22,849 bases of DNA from an uncultured Lachnospiraceae bacterium. Its GTDB lineage: Bacteria; Bacillota; Clostridia; Lachnospirales; Lachnospiraceae. The position numbers and the translations under genes are program-made. The stretch covers positions 1 to 22,849 of the forward strand of contig CALCMD010000059.1 in NCBI GenBank assembly GCA_937965795.1, in the 5' to 3' direction. Of this stretch, positions 1-7,800 are shown one piece after another (the stretch's first letter is position 1; every line of letters begins with the position of its first letter). The notes under the pieces are model-generated. The model did not search any database. It was given only the letters and a program-made list of their open reading frames with translations, and was not told where the DNA came from.

Positions 1-53
1 CTATTGTGGGGAAAAAAGCAAAATAAAAGATTGACTTTGAAAGGGGGATTCTT

Positions 54-947
54 ATGAATCAAAAAAAGAGAGTGACATGGCTTCTTTTCAGCGTATGCGT
101 TCTGTGTATGTTGTTTGCCGTACCAGCGGCGGCGAAAGGGAAAAAGCCAGCAAGTAAAAACGTGCCGAAGAAGATTGTGCTGAATCAGAAGGAAATCCTG
201 ATGTATCCGGAAGAAGAGAAAAAGGTAGCTGTGGAACTGGTAAAGCCGGAGGAAGCGTCGCCGGACGTCACCTGGAAATCGAAAAAGAAAGCCGTAGCGT
301 CCGTATCGAAAGAAGGAAAAATACGGGCGAAAAAACCCGGAAAAGCGGTCATCACAGCGGTTTCAAAAAAGAACCCGAAGGTGACGGCAGTCGTAAAAGT
401 GAAGGTAAAAAAGAGACCAGAGAAGAGAGAAAAAGAATGTACTTTCGAGGCAAGAATTGATTTGAAAAGTGAATCAATATTAAATATATATGCCAGAAAA
501 CAAAATTGCACACCAGTTACTTTTAGAAGTAGAGAGGACATTTTTTCTTATGCAGAAGAGGCATATGAGGAGTTTTTTAGTCGGAGAAAAAAGTATAGAA
601 GTATCAAAGGGCGATATCAGATCAGGAGAAGAGCATTAAATGAAATAAAAAGTAGTTTTCTTGCAAAGTATCTGAATACTGATTTTAAGAGAGAAAGCCT
701 TGTGGTTTTTTTTGATCGAAATTCTGATATTGCGTCTTTGCAGACCAGATTTGATGATACAGGAAAACTTAAAGGAATTCTGAAACTTCAGTTTTACTTG
801 TCTCAGCCAAAAGATTCACAGGATTTTACGATAGCTGTACCGGATATAAGTTATCATGCGACAGTCCTGAAACTCCGTAAGCAGGACGAAGCGATGATTG
901 ACTATTATGAGTTCGAGAGAGAAGAAGCGCCGCGGGCAGAGCGGTGA
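54..947 (+). CDS. Secreted Ig-like (Big_2-type) domain protein, copy 1
   Basis: The 297-residue protein has an N-terminal signal peptide: basic MNQKKR, a hydrophobic core to about residue 22, then a VPAAA-K cleavage-like site. Residues ~40-118 form a lysine-rich domain whose pattern (KIVLNQKEI, VTWKSKKKAVASVSKEGKI, KKPGKAVITAVSK) is the core signature of bacterial Ig-like group 2 domains, which are common in clostridial surface proteins. The remaining ~175 residues are a charged domain I do not recognise, with no catalytic motif, membrane anchor or sortase signal. The start is set by an AAGGGGG Shine-Dalgarno about 7 nt upstream. The next gene is a paralog in the same orientation, 39 nt away. 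The middle of the gene (~440-840) is visibly more AT-rich than both ends. An extracellular or wall-associated role is inference; the actual function is unknown. Confidence 0.82.
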   Translation: MNQKKRVTWLLFSVCVLCMLFAVPAAAKGKKPASKNVPKKIVLNQKEILMYPEEEKKVAVELVKPEEASPDVTWKSKKKAVASVSKEGKIRAKKPGKAVITAVSKKNPKVTAVVKVKVKKRPEKREKECTFEARIDLKSESILNIYARKQNCTPVTFRSREDIFSYAEEAYEEFFSRRKKYRSIKGRYQIRRRALNEIKSSFLAKYLNTDFKRESLVVFFDRNSDIASLQTRFDDTGKLKGILKLQFYLSQPKDSQDFTIAVPDISYHATVLKLRKQDEAMIDYYEFEREEAPRAER

Positions 948-986
948 AGGCATGGCGAATGAAAGGGTTTGGGAGGAGGGATTTTC

Positions 987-1877
987 ATGAATCAGAAAAA
1001 GAGAGTCACATGGTTTCTTTTCAGCGTATGCGTTTTGGGTATGCTGTTCGCTGTGCCAGCGGCGGCGAAAGGAAAAAAGCCAGCGAGTAAAAATGTGCCG
1101 AAGAAGATCGTGCTGAACCAGAAGGAAATCCTGATGTATCCGGGAGAAGAGAAACAGGTGGCTGTCGAGTTGGTAAAGCCGGAAGAAGCGTCGCCGGACG
1201 TCACCTGGAAGTCGAAAAAGAAAGCCGTAGCGTCCGTATCGAAAGAAGGAAAAATCCGGGCGAAAAAACCCGGAAAAGCGGTCATCACAGCGGTTTCAAA
1301 AAAGAACCCGAACGTGATGGCGGCGATAAAGGTGAGAGTAAAAAAGAGACCGGAGAAGAGAGAAAAGGAATGCCTTTTTGTTGGGGTAAGCGATTTTGGC
1401 GAGGGAATCTTGAATGATTATGCCAGAGAGAATCATCCTGCTCCTGTTATTTTCAGAAGCAAAGGGGACATCTTCGCTTATGCAGAGGAAGTATATGAAG
1501 AGTATTATAGTCATTGGCCCAATAAAAAGAAATATGCAAGTATCAGGGGGCGTTATCAGAGCAGAAGAAGAGCGGTACGAAGCATAGAACATAGCTTTTT
1601 GTCGAAATATTTCAAAATGGATTTCGAGAAGGAGAGCCTTGTTGTTTTCTTTAACCGTAGTTGTGATGTGGTATCTTTGCAGACCAAATTTGATGCGGAA
1701 GGTAAGCTTCGGGCAACTGCAAAGTTTCGGTATTATCCACCACAACCGGAGGAGCCGGGGACATTCAGACCGGCAGTTAGAACCTACCAGGCGACAGTTT
1801 TAAAACTCCGCAGGCAGGACGAAGCGATGATTGACTATTATGAGTTCGAGAGAGAAGAAGCGCCGCGGGCAGAGTAG
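987..1877 (+). CDS. Secreted Ig-like (Big_2-type) domain protein, copy 2
   Basis: This 296-residue paralog of the preceding gene has the same architecture: signal peptide ending VPAAAKG, a Big_2-type domain around residues 40-118, and an unrecognised basic C-terminal domain. I chose ATG 987 over the in-frame TTG at 969 because GGGAGGAGGG lies just upstream of 987 and because the resulting N-terminus (MNQKKRVTW) matches copy 1 exactly. The two proteins are almost identical over the first ~130 residues and the last ~18 (EAMIDYYEFEREEAPRAE), but only about half identical in between. Copy 2 has a short insertion (HWPNKKK) relative to copy 1. The gene is probably co-transcribed with copy 1. No terminator is visible before the thiamine promoter 40 nt downstream. 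Function unknown. Confidence 0.82.
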   Translation: MNQKKRVTWFLFSVCVLGMLFAVPAAAKGKKPASKNVPKKIVLNQKEILMYPGEEKQVAVELVKPEEASPDVTWKSKKKAVASVSKEGKIRAKKPGKAVITAVSKKNPNVMAAIKVRVKKRPEKREKECLFVGVSDFGEGILNDYARENHPAPVIFRSKGDIFAYAEEVYEEYYSHWPNKKKYASIRGRYQSRRRAVRSIEHSFLSKYFKMDFEKESLVVFFNRSCDVVSLQTKFDAEGKLRATAKFRYYPPQPEEPGTFRPAVRTYQATVLKLRRQDEAMIDYYEFEREEAPRAE

Positions 1878-1917
1878 TAAAGGCATGGTGAATGACAGGG
1901 GCTTGGAAAATTTGGGT

Positions 1918-1946
1918 TTGACAAAACCGGAAAACAGGACTATGAT
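1918..1946 (+). promoter_or_regulatory. Promoter of the thiamine operon
   Basis: TTGACA at 1918-1923 and TATGAT at 1941-1946 are separated by exactly 17 nt, a near-consensus sigma-A promoter. The predicted transcription start (~1953) is a few bases before the TPP riboswitch, so the whole aptamer and terminator would be in the leader RNA. Confidence 0.8.
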
Positions 1947-1961
1947 GAAGCTACAAATGAA

Positions 1962-2054
1962 TAACGCAAGGGGAGCTGGCGCGCCGGCTGAGAGGAAATA
2001 CGAACGGATTTCGACCCATGAACCTGATACGGATAATGCCGGCGTAGGAAGCGA
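1962..2054 (+). promoter_or_regulatory. TPP riboswitch (THI element) in the thiC leader
   Basis: The aptamer shows the hallmark THI-box strings in the right order. GGGG is followed by a GC-rich variable P3 arm and CTGAGAG, then ACCC, then ACCTGAT, GGATAATGCC and GCGTAGGAAG. A variable insertion separates CTGAGAG from ACCC. Binding of thiamine pyrophosphate is expected to favour the terminator at 2087-2114 and shut off the downstream thi genes. The position between a consensus promoter and thiC fits this. Ends are approximate. Confidence 0.95.
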
Positions 2055-2086
2055 GAGAGAAAGTGTGCGATAAGTGCAGCGAAGGT

Positions 2087-2114
2087 GAGCGTTCCATCCG
2101 GAGCGCTCTTTTTT
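2087..2114 (+). terminator. Riboswitch-controlled intrinsic terminator
   Basis: GAGCGTTCC (2087-2095) pairs with GGAGCGCTC (2100-2108) around a 4-nt ATCC loop, with one G-U pair, and is followed by six T residues (2109-2114). It is placed between the TPP aptamer and the thiC Shine-Dalgarno site, as expected for an expression platform acting by premature termination. Confidence 0.88.
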
Positions 2115-2167
2115 CTTACAGGCGGAAGAAACGAATCAGAGCTTTCAAATTTTTAAAGGAGGAACGT

Positions 2168-3475
2168 ATGGAGTACACAACACAGATGGACGCTGCCAGA
2201 AAGGGAATCATTACCCCGGAAATGGAGATTGCGGCGGCGAAGGAGGATATGAAGGTCGATACGCTGATGGGGCTGATGGCAAAGGGACAGGTGATTATCC
2301 CGGCGAATAAGCGCCACGGGGCGTTAAGTCCTACGGCGATCGGTTCTATGTTAAAGACAAAAATTAATGTAAATCTTGGTATCTCCAGAGACTGTAAGGA
2401 TATGGACGTGGAGCTTGAGAAGGTAAACAGCGCCGTAAAAATGGGAGCGGAATCGATTATGGACCTTAGCTCCTATGGGGACACAAGGACTTTTCGCAGA
2501 CGTCTGACAGGCGAGTGCCCGGCGGTCATCGGCACGGTGCCGATCTATGATGCAGTGGTGTATTATCATAAGCCGTTAAAGGAAATCACGACGCAGGAAT
2601 GGCTGGATATTGTAAGGATGCACGCGGAGGACGGCGTGGACTTTATGACGATCCACTGCGGCATTAACCGTGAGACCGCCGGAAAGTTTAAGAGAAATAA
2701 GCGTCTGACCAATATCGTATCAAGAGGCGGCTCCATCATTTTCGCATGGATGGAAATGACGGGAAAGGAAAACCCGTTTTATGAGCATTACGATGAGATT
2801 CTGGATATCTGCCGGGAATACGACGTCACCATGAGCCTGGGCGACGCGTGCAGGCCGGGATGCCTGAAGGATGCGTCTGACATCTCGCAGATGGAGGAAT
2901 TGCTTACGTTAGGAGAACTGACGAAACGTGCCTGGGAGAAGGATGTGCAGGTCATGGTCGAGGGGCCGGGACACATGCCCTTAGACCAGATCGCGGCAAA
3001 TATGAAGATTCAGCAGACGATTTGTCAGGGTGCGCCGTTCTATGTGCTGGGGCCTCTCGTGACGGATATTGCGCCGGGGTACGACCATATCACGGCGGCG
3101 ATTGGCGGGGCGGTTGCCGCGGCGAGCGGCGCTTCCTTTCTCTGCTATGTAACGCCTGCGGAACATCTGCGCCTGCCGAACCTGGAGGATGTAAAAGAAG
3201 GAATCATTGCTTCCAGAATCGCCGCTCATGCGGCGGATGTGGCGAAGGGAGTCAAAGGAGCCATCGACTGGGATCATCGGATGAGCACGGCGAGAAAGAA
3301 GCTGGACTGGGAGGAGATGTTCGCACTTGCCATCGACCCGGAAAAGGCCAGACGATACCGGGCGGAAGCAAAGCCGGAGAAAGAGGATACATGCAGTATG
3401 TGCGGAAATTTCTGCGCGGTAAAAAACATGAACCGCATTCTGGACGGGGAAATTGTAAATATTTATGATGAATAA
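2168..3475 (+). CDS. thiC: Phosphomethylpyrimidine synthase ThiC
   Basis: ThiC is a non-canonical radical-SAM enzyme that converts aminoimidazole ribotide to HMP phosphate, the pyrimidine half of thiamine. The 435-residue product matches the short ThiC form without the long N-terminal extension. Recognisable family stretches include RHGALSPTAIG, NVNLGISRDC, ESIMDLSSYGDTR, VEGPGHMPLDQI and PFYVLGPLVTDIAPGYDHI. The C-terminal cluster-binding segment has Cys409, Cys412 and Cys416, a CX2CX3C spacing. The ATG at 2168 is chosen because AAAGGAGGA lies just upstream; a longer in-frame extension to 2063 would run through the terminator hairpin. It is the first gene of the operon and overlaps the thiD start by 11 nt. 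Confidence 0.96.
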   Translation: MEYTTQMDAARKGIITPEMEIAAAKEDMKVDTLMGLMAKGQVIIPANKRHGALSPTAIGSMLKTKINVNLGISRDCKDMDVELEKVNSAVKMGAESIMDLSSYGDTRTFRRRLTGECPAVIGTVPIYDAVVYYHKPLKEITTQEWLDIVRMHAEDGVDFMTIHCGINRETAGKFKRNKRLTNIVSRGGSIIFAWMEMTGKENPFYEHYDEILDICREYDVTMSLGDACRPGCLKDASDISQMEELLTLGELTKRAWEKDVQVMVEGPGHMPLDQIAANMKIQQTICQGAPFYVLGPLVTDIAPGYDHITAAIGGAVAAASGASFLCYVTPAEHLRLPNLEDVKEGIIASRIAAHAADVAKGVKGAIDWDHRMSTARKKLDWEEMFALAIDPEKARRYRAEAKPEKEDTCSMCGNFCAVKNMNRILDGEIVNIYDE

Positions 3476-4313
3476 GAGTGTATTGACGATTGCGGGTTCA
3501 GACTCTGGCGGCGGGGCCGGGATTCAGGCAGATCTGAAGGTGATGTGCGCTTACGGCGTCTATGGGATGAGCGTCATTACCGCAGTAACGGCACAGAACA
3601 CGCTTGGGGTGCAGCGCGTGGAGGAGATGTCGGGGGAAATGGTGGCGGCGCAGCTCTTTAGCGTACTGGAGGATATACGTCCGGATGCGGTGAAGCTGGG
3701 AATGCTTTTTTCCAGAGAAAATGTGGAAGCGGCCGCAGAGGCAATTGAGCGGTACAGGCTGGAAAATATCGTGCTGGACCCGGTGATGCTCTCCAGCAGC
3801 GGACATAAGCTTTTAAGAGAAGATGCACTGGAAGCCATGCAGGAGCTGCTGTTTCCAAGAGTGACGCTTGTGACGCCGAATGTGCCGGAGGCCAGGAGAC
3901 TGGCGGACGTGTATCTGACGGGAAAGAAAGAGAAAGACCCGGTCGGATGGGTGGAAAGGACGGCGGCCCTGTTTTCTGCACGATGGCAGACGTCGTTTCT
4001 CATCAAGGGCGGGCATCTGGAAGATGCGCCTGCGGATTATTTCTATGACGGGAAGCAGGGCAGATGGTTTGCGGGCAGACGAATCCGGACAAGGCATACG
4101 CACGGCACGGGATGCACCCTGTCCACGGCCATCGCCTGTAACCTCGCCAGAGGGCTTTCCGTAGAAGAAGCCATAGAAGAGGGCAAGGAATATCTGACAG
4201 GGTGCATTTTACATAACCCGGCGCTTGGACACGGGCATGGCCCGCTGAATCATCTCTGGAGAATGGAGGAAGGAAAAGCGTGCATAGAAGCAGAAAAAAA
4301 TGGTTGTATCTGA
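3465..4313 (+). CDS. thiD: Hydroxymethylpyrimidine/phosphomethylpyrimidine kinase ThiD
   Basis: ThiD phosphorylates HMP and HMP-P to HMP-PP, the pyrimidine substrate of ThiE. The 282-residue protein is a ribokinase-fold enzyme. It has the N-terminal substrate loop GSDSGGGAGIQADLK, the central ALKLGML-like segment (VKLGML), a DPVMLSSSGHKLL substrate-binding stretch and the C-terminal anion-hole motif HGTGCTLSTAIA, whose Cys and Gly are typical of ThiD. Start codons at 3465 and 3468 (MMNK) are both possible and lie inside the end of thiC, implying translational coupling. The C-terminus overlaps thiE by 34 nt. The length is slightly above the usual ~265 residues because of a short tail. Confidence 0.95.
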   Translation: MMNKSVLTIAGSDSGGGAGIQADLKVMCAYGVYGMSVITAVTAQNTLGVQRVEEMSGEMVAAQLFSVLEDIRPDAVKLGMLFSRENVEAAAEAIERYRLENIVLDPVMLSSSGHKLLREDALEAMQELLFPRVTLVTPNVPEARRLADVYLTGKKEKDPVGWVERTAALFSARWQTSFLIKGGHLEDAPADYFYDGKQGRWFAGRRIRTRHTHGTGCTLSTAIACNLARGLSVEEAIEEGKEYLTGCILHNPALGHGHGPLNHLWRMEEGKACIEAEKNGCI

Positions 4314-4894
4314 TTACCGGCTTCTCCTATGGGAAGGAGAAGATTCAGGAAGCGCTGCGCGCCGGAGTGGACGTGATACAGCTTCGGGAAAAAAATATTT
4401 CATCAGCGGAATATCTGTGCCGTGCGAAGATTCTGGTAGAGATGGCCCAAAACACCGGGACGAAGGTCATCATCAACGACCGGGTGGACATTGCCCTGCT
4501 CAGCGGGGCGCACGGCGTTCATCTGGGACAGGACGACGTGCCGGCACAGGACGCCAGACGGCTTATGGGCAGCGGGAAAGTCATTGGTGTTACGGCAAAG
4601 ACGCAGGAGCAGGCGAAAGCGGCGGAAGCGGCGGGAGCCGATTATCTGGGAAGCGGCGCATGGTTCCCTACTTCCACCAAGCAGGACGCCGTTCCCATCA
4701 CGCAGGAGCGGTATCGGGAGATATTGGAAGCGGTATCCATTCCGGATGTGGCGGTGGGAGGAATTACGGTAGAGAATTGCGGCGTGCCCCTCGCCTGCGG
4801 GTGCGATGGACTGGCAGTTTCCAGCGGAATCATGAAAGCGGCGGATATTTCCGGCACGGTGCGGAGATTCCGGCGGATACTGGATACGTGGTAG
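4280..4894 (+). CDS. thiE: Thiamine phosphate synthase ThiE
   Basis: ThiE couples HMP-PP to thiazole phosphate, giving thiamine phosphate and pyrophosphate. The 204-residue TIM barrel shows family motifs in order: GVDVIQLREKN for pyrimidine and pyrophosphate binding, VIINDRVDIALL, GVHLGQDDVP, GVTAKTQEQA, and the FPTSTK loop followed by VAVGGIT and VSSGIM. I take the GTG at 4280 as the start because GGAGGAAGG lies 6-7 nt upstream and the resulting N-terminus reaches the first barrel strand (LYLITG). It overlaps the end of thiD by 34 nt. This copy keeps INDR and HLGQDD, unlike the second ThiE-fold gene at the operon end, so it is the likely true synthase. Confidence 0.93.
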   Translation: MHRSRKKWLYLITGFSYGKEKIQEALRAGVDVIQLREKNISSAEYLCRAKILVEMAQNTGTKVIINDRVDIALLSGAHGVHLGQDDVPAQDARRLMGSGKVIGVTAKTQEQAKAAEAAGADYLGSGAWFPTSTKQDAVPITQERYREILEAVSIPDVAVGGITVENCGVPLACGCDGLAVSSGIMKAADISGTVRRFRRILDTW

Positions 4895-4948
4895 AACGGC
4901 CTCTCGTTGTCCGGGATGGCGGATTTTGTTTCAAATGAGGGAAAAAAG

Positions 4949-5146
4949 ATGATAAAAATTAATGGAAAAGAAGCAGAGGTTATTTTGGGCGCTACCGTGG
5001 AGCAGATGCTGCTGGAGCAGGGATTTTCTTTGCAGCGGGTTGCGGTGGAGCGAAACGGTGAGATTCTTCCGAAATCCATATACGCAAAAGAAGAGGTTCG
5101 GGACGGGGACGTCTTTGAGGTCGTAAGCTTCGTGGGGGGCGGCTGA
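4949..5146 (+). CDS. thiS: Sulfur carrier protein ThiS
   Basis: ThiS is a ubiquitin-like sulfur carrier. Its C-terminal glycine is adenylated by ThiF, converted to a thiocarboxylate and used by ThiG as sulfur donor. The 65-residue product starts MIKINGKEAE, contains the beta-grasp pattern (VAVERNGEILPKS, DGDVFEVVSFVGGG) and ends in the required Gly-Gly, here three glycines. The ATG at 4949 is chosen because GAGGG lies upstream and family members begin at this strand; an in-frame start at 4907 would add 14 non-homologous residues. The stop codon overlaps the thiF ATG by one base. Confidence 0.94.
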   Translation: MIKINGKEAEVILGATVEQMLLEQGFSLQRVAVERNGEILPKSIYAKEEVRDGDVFEVVSFVGGG

Positions 5147-5793
5147 TGGAAGAGAGGAAGGTGTTATCGGAGGGGGAGCTGGACGAACTTCTCATCCGGC
5201 GGCACGGCAGGGAGATTTATGAAAAGATGAAACATGCACATGCAGCGGTGGCGGGGCTTGGAGGACTTGGTTCAAACGTGGCGGTGATGCTGGCGCGGGC
5301 TGGAATCGGGAGCCTTCATCTGGTGGATTTCGACCGGGTGGACGGCAGTAACCTGAATCGTCAGATTTACCGGATGAAGCATCTGGGCAGATTAAAGACG
5401 GAAGCGCTGGCGGAGGAAATACGGGAAATCAATCCTTACATCAAAATAAAGGCGGATACCGTAAGGGTGACGGCAGAAAATGTGAAAACCATTTTCGGGC
5501 AGGACAGGCTCATCTGCGAGGCGTTTGACGTGGCGGAGAATAAAGCGATGCTGGTGAATACGGTGCTGGAGCAGCTTCCGGAAGCGGTTCTCGTGGCAGG
5601 TTCCGGCATGGCGGGGTATGGGAAAAGCGGCCGGATTCAGACGAAAAGAAAAATGCGCCGCCTGTATGTCTGCGGGGATGAAACCAGTGATATTGCGGAC
5701 GGGCTTTGTCTGATGGCTCCCAGGGTAACGCTCTGTGCGGCACATCAGGCGAACATGATCCTGCGCCTGATATTGGGAGAGACAGAACCGTAA
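5146..5793 (+). CDS. thiF: ThiS adenylyltransferase ThiF (short form)
   Basis: ThiF is an E1-like enzyme that adenylates the C-terminus of ThiS using ATP. The 215-residue protein has the nucleotide-binding loop GLGGLGSNVA (residues ~37-46), the acidic LVDFDRVDGSNLNRQ segment that contacts ATP and magnesium, and KTEALAEEIREINP. It is shorter than E. coli ThiF (~250 residues) and lacks the paired CXXC zinc motifs. This agrees with the compact ThiF forms of anaerobic Firmicutes. The start codon overlaps the thiS stop. Its placement directly after thiS supports a ThiS partner rather than MoaD. Which sulfurtransferase completes thiocarboxylation is not visible here. Confidence 0.92.
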   Translation: MEERKVLSEGELDELLIRRHGREIYEKMKHAHAAVAGLGGLGSNVAVMLARAGIGSLHLVDFDRVDGSNLNRQIYRMKHLGRLKTEALAEEIREINPYIKIKADTVRVTAENVKTIFGQDRLICEAFDVAENKAMLVNTVLEQLPEAVLVAGSGMAGYGKSGRIQTKRKMRRLYVCGDETSDIADGLCLMAPRVTLCAAHQANMILRLILGETEP

Positions 5794-5862
5794 GCGGCCG
5801 ATATAACTGCGAAGGTACTAAACAGTTACGAAAAGTTTACAGATAGAAAAGAGGAATGGAAC

Positions 5863-6642
5863 ATGAAAGACGATAAATTGATTCTGGGCGGACACGTCTT
5901 TAATTCCAGATTCATTCTGGGGTCTGGAAAGTATAATTTGGATTTGATCAAAGCGGCGGTGGAACATGCGAAAGCGGAGATCATTACGCTGGCTGTGCGG
6001 CGTGCCAACAGCAGCGGCGGGGGGAATATCCTGGATCATATTCCGGCGGGCGTAACCCTGCTTCCCAATACCTCAGGCGCCAGAAATGCAGAAGAGGCGG
6101 TACGGATCGCGCGTCTGGCAAGAGAGCTGGGATGCGGAGATTTCGTCAAGATCGAAGTTATCCGGGATACGAAATATCTTCTGCCGGATAATCAGGAGAC
6201 GATCCGCGCTACGGAAATTCTTGCAAAAGAAGGATTTGTCGTTATGCCATATATGTATCCGGATTTGAATGTGGCCCGTGACCTGGTAAATGCGGGGGCG
6301 GCCTGTGTGATGCCGCTGGGCGCGCCGATTGGGACAAATAAAGGGCTGGCGACCAGGGAGTTTATTAAAATCCTGGTGGAAGAAATCGATGTGCCAATCA
6401 TCGTGGATGCGGGGATCGGAAGGCCGTCACAGGCGTGTGAGGCGATGGAAATGGGAGCGGCGGCCGTCATGGCAAATACAGCCGTGGCGACAGCCGGAAA
6501 TATCCCACGGATGGCGAAAGCGTTCCGTCAGGCGATTGAGGCGGGAAGAAACGCCTATCTGGCAGGCATGGGGCGTGTTCTGGACGGGCGCGCGTCCGCA
6601 TCTTCCCCTCTGACGGGATTTCTTAGGGAGCAGGAGGCATAA
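5863..6642 (+). CDS. thiG: Thiazole synthase ThiG
   Basis: ThiG condenses 1-deoxy-D-xylulose-5-phosphate, the ThiS thiocarboxylate and dehydroglycine into the thiazole moiety. The 259-residue barrel protein is full length, with FNSRFILGSGKY at the N-terminus and ITLAVRRANS, LLPNTSGARNAEEAVRIA and DFVKIEVIRD. The lysine in FVKIEVI corresponds to the Schiff-base lysine region. Further on are LLPDNQETIRA, VMPLGAPIGTNKG, IIVDAGIGRPS and AVMANTAVATA. The start has a GAGGAATG ribosome-binding region upstream. A 69-nt gap after thiF is the largest in the operon, but I see no terminator or convincing promoter in it. thiH follows after 3 nt. Confidence 0.96.
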   Translation: MKDDKLILGGHVFNSRFILGSGKYNLDLIKAAVEHAKAEIITLAVRRANSSGGGNILDHIPAGVTLLPNTSGARNAEEAVRIARLARELGCGDFVKIEVIRDTKYLLPDNQETIRATEILAKEGFVVMPYMYPDLNVARDLVNAGAACVMPLGAPIGTNKGLATREFIKILVEEIDVPIIVDAGIGRPSQACEAMEMGAAAVMANTAVATAGNIPRMAKAFRQAIEAGRNAYLAGMGRVLDGRASASSPLTGFLREQEA

Positions 6643-6645
6643 GCG

Positions 6646-7800
6646 ATGGAAAGAACGAATCATATGGAATATATGGAGGGCATGGAAGCGTTGGAATCCG
6701 ATGTGATGGAAAAGGTCATAGCGGCTATGAACGCCTATGATTATCACAGGTATACGGCGGAGGATGTGAAGCGGGCGCTGGGGCATGACATCCGGACGCC
6801 GGAGGATTTCGCGGCGCTGCTTTCCCCGTCGGCCGCTCCCTTTTTAGAAGAGATGGCGCAGCTTGCCAGGGAGGAGACGAGAAAGCATTTCGGAAACTCC
6901 GTGTATCTGTTTACCCCGGTTTATATTTCGAACTACTGCGAGAACTACTGCATTTACTGCGGGTTTAACTGTCATAACAGGATTAGGCGGGCAAAGCTTA
7001 CTTATGAAGAGATCGAAAAGGAACTGAAAGCGGTAGCCGATACCGGGCTGGAGGAGGTTCTGCTTCTGGTAGGGGAGAGCAGGGTAAAATCAGACGTAGA
7101 ATATCTGGGGGAAGCCTGTAAGATCGCCCGGAAATATTTTAAAATGGTAGGTCTGGAGGTCTATCCCATGAACAGCGATGAATATGCGTATCTCCATACA
7201 TGCGGGGCAGACTATGTCACCGTTTTTCAGGAGACGTATGATTCGGATAAATACGAGACGCTCCATCTGGCAGGGCATAAGCGGGTATTTCCCTATCGGC
7301 TTAACGCACAGGAGCGTGCGTTAAAAGGAGGAATGCGCGGCGTGGGCTTCGGGGCGCTTCTGGGGCTTGCCGATTTCCGGAAAGACGCCTTTGCCACGGG
7401 AATCCATGCGTGGCTGTTACAAAGAAAGTATCCTCAGGCAGAGATTGCTTTTTCCTGCCCAAGACTCCGGCCGATCATCAACAATGATAGAATCAATCCG
7501 AAAGACGTCCATGAACCCCAGCTTTTGCAGGTCATTACGGCATACAGACTTTTCATGCCTTTTGCCGGCATTACCATTTCCACAAGGGAAAGCGCGCGCT
7601 TTCGGGATAACGTCATTACGATTGCGGCGACGAAAATTTCCGCAGGCGTCAGCACGGGCGTGGGAAGTCATGGGGAAGAGGTAGAAGATAAGGGCGACGA
7701 GCAGTTTGAGATTGACGACAGCCGGGGAGTGGAAGAAATCTACCAGATGATACAGGCGCAGGGAATGCAGCCGGTAATGAACGACTATGTATACGTTTAA
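6646..7800 (+). CDS. thiH: 2-iminoacetate synthase ThiH (tyrosine lyase)
   Basis: ThiH is a radical-SAM enzyme that cleaves tyrosine to p-cresol and dehydroglycine (2-iminoacetate), the substrate for ThiG in anaerobes. The 384-residue protein carries the CX3CX2C cluster motif as Cys98, Cys102 and Cys105 (YCENYCIYCGF). It also has the family stretches LLLVGESR, VGLEVYPMNSDEY, VTVFQETYD and FSCPRLRP, and the C-terminal domain typical of ThiH (ISTRESARFRDN, ISAGVSTGVG). AGGAGG lies 8 nt before the ATG. Using ThiH rather than the oxygen-dependent glycine oxidase ThiO fits an obligate anaerobe. The gene overlaps tenI by 14 nt. Confidence 0.96.
   Translation: MERTNHMEYMEGMEALESDVMEKVIAAMNAYDYHRYTAEDVKRALGHDIRTPEDFAALLSPSAAPFLEEMAQLAREETRKHFGNSVYLFTPVYISNYCENYCIYCGFNCHNRIRRAKLTYEEIEKELKAVADTGLEEVLLLVGESRVKSDVEYLGEACKIARKYFKMVGLEVYPMNSDEYAYLHTCGADYVTVFQETYDSDKYETLHLAGHKRVFPYRLNAQERALKGGMRGVGFGALLGLADFRKDAFATGIHAWLLQRKYPQAEIAFSCPRLRPIINNDRINPKDVHEPQLLQVITAYRLFMPFAGITISTRESARFRDNVITIAATKISAGVSTGVGSHGEEVEDKGDEQFEIDDSRGVEEIYQMIQAQGMQPVMNDYVYV

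Noticed and set aside
31..36. TTGACT as a -35 box for the first gene
   Set aside because: Only 17 nt separate it from the start codon, leaving no room for a -10 box and leader; the real promoter is probably upstream of the window.
27..38. AAGATTGACTTT at the window start, also present in the 16-bp stem at 14955-14966
   Set aside because: A 12-base match is expected by chance several times among all pairs in a 23-kb window, and the flanks do not match.
1831..2073. 80-codon plus-strand open frame
   Set aside because: It begins inside the second Ig-like gene, runs through the thi promoter and TPP aptamer, and has no ribosome-binding site or protein-like composition.
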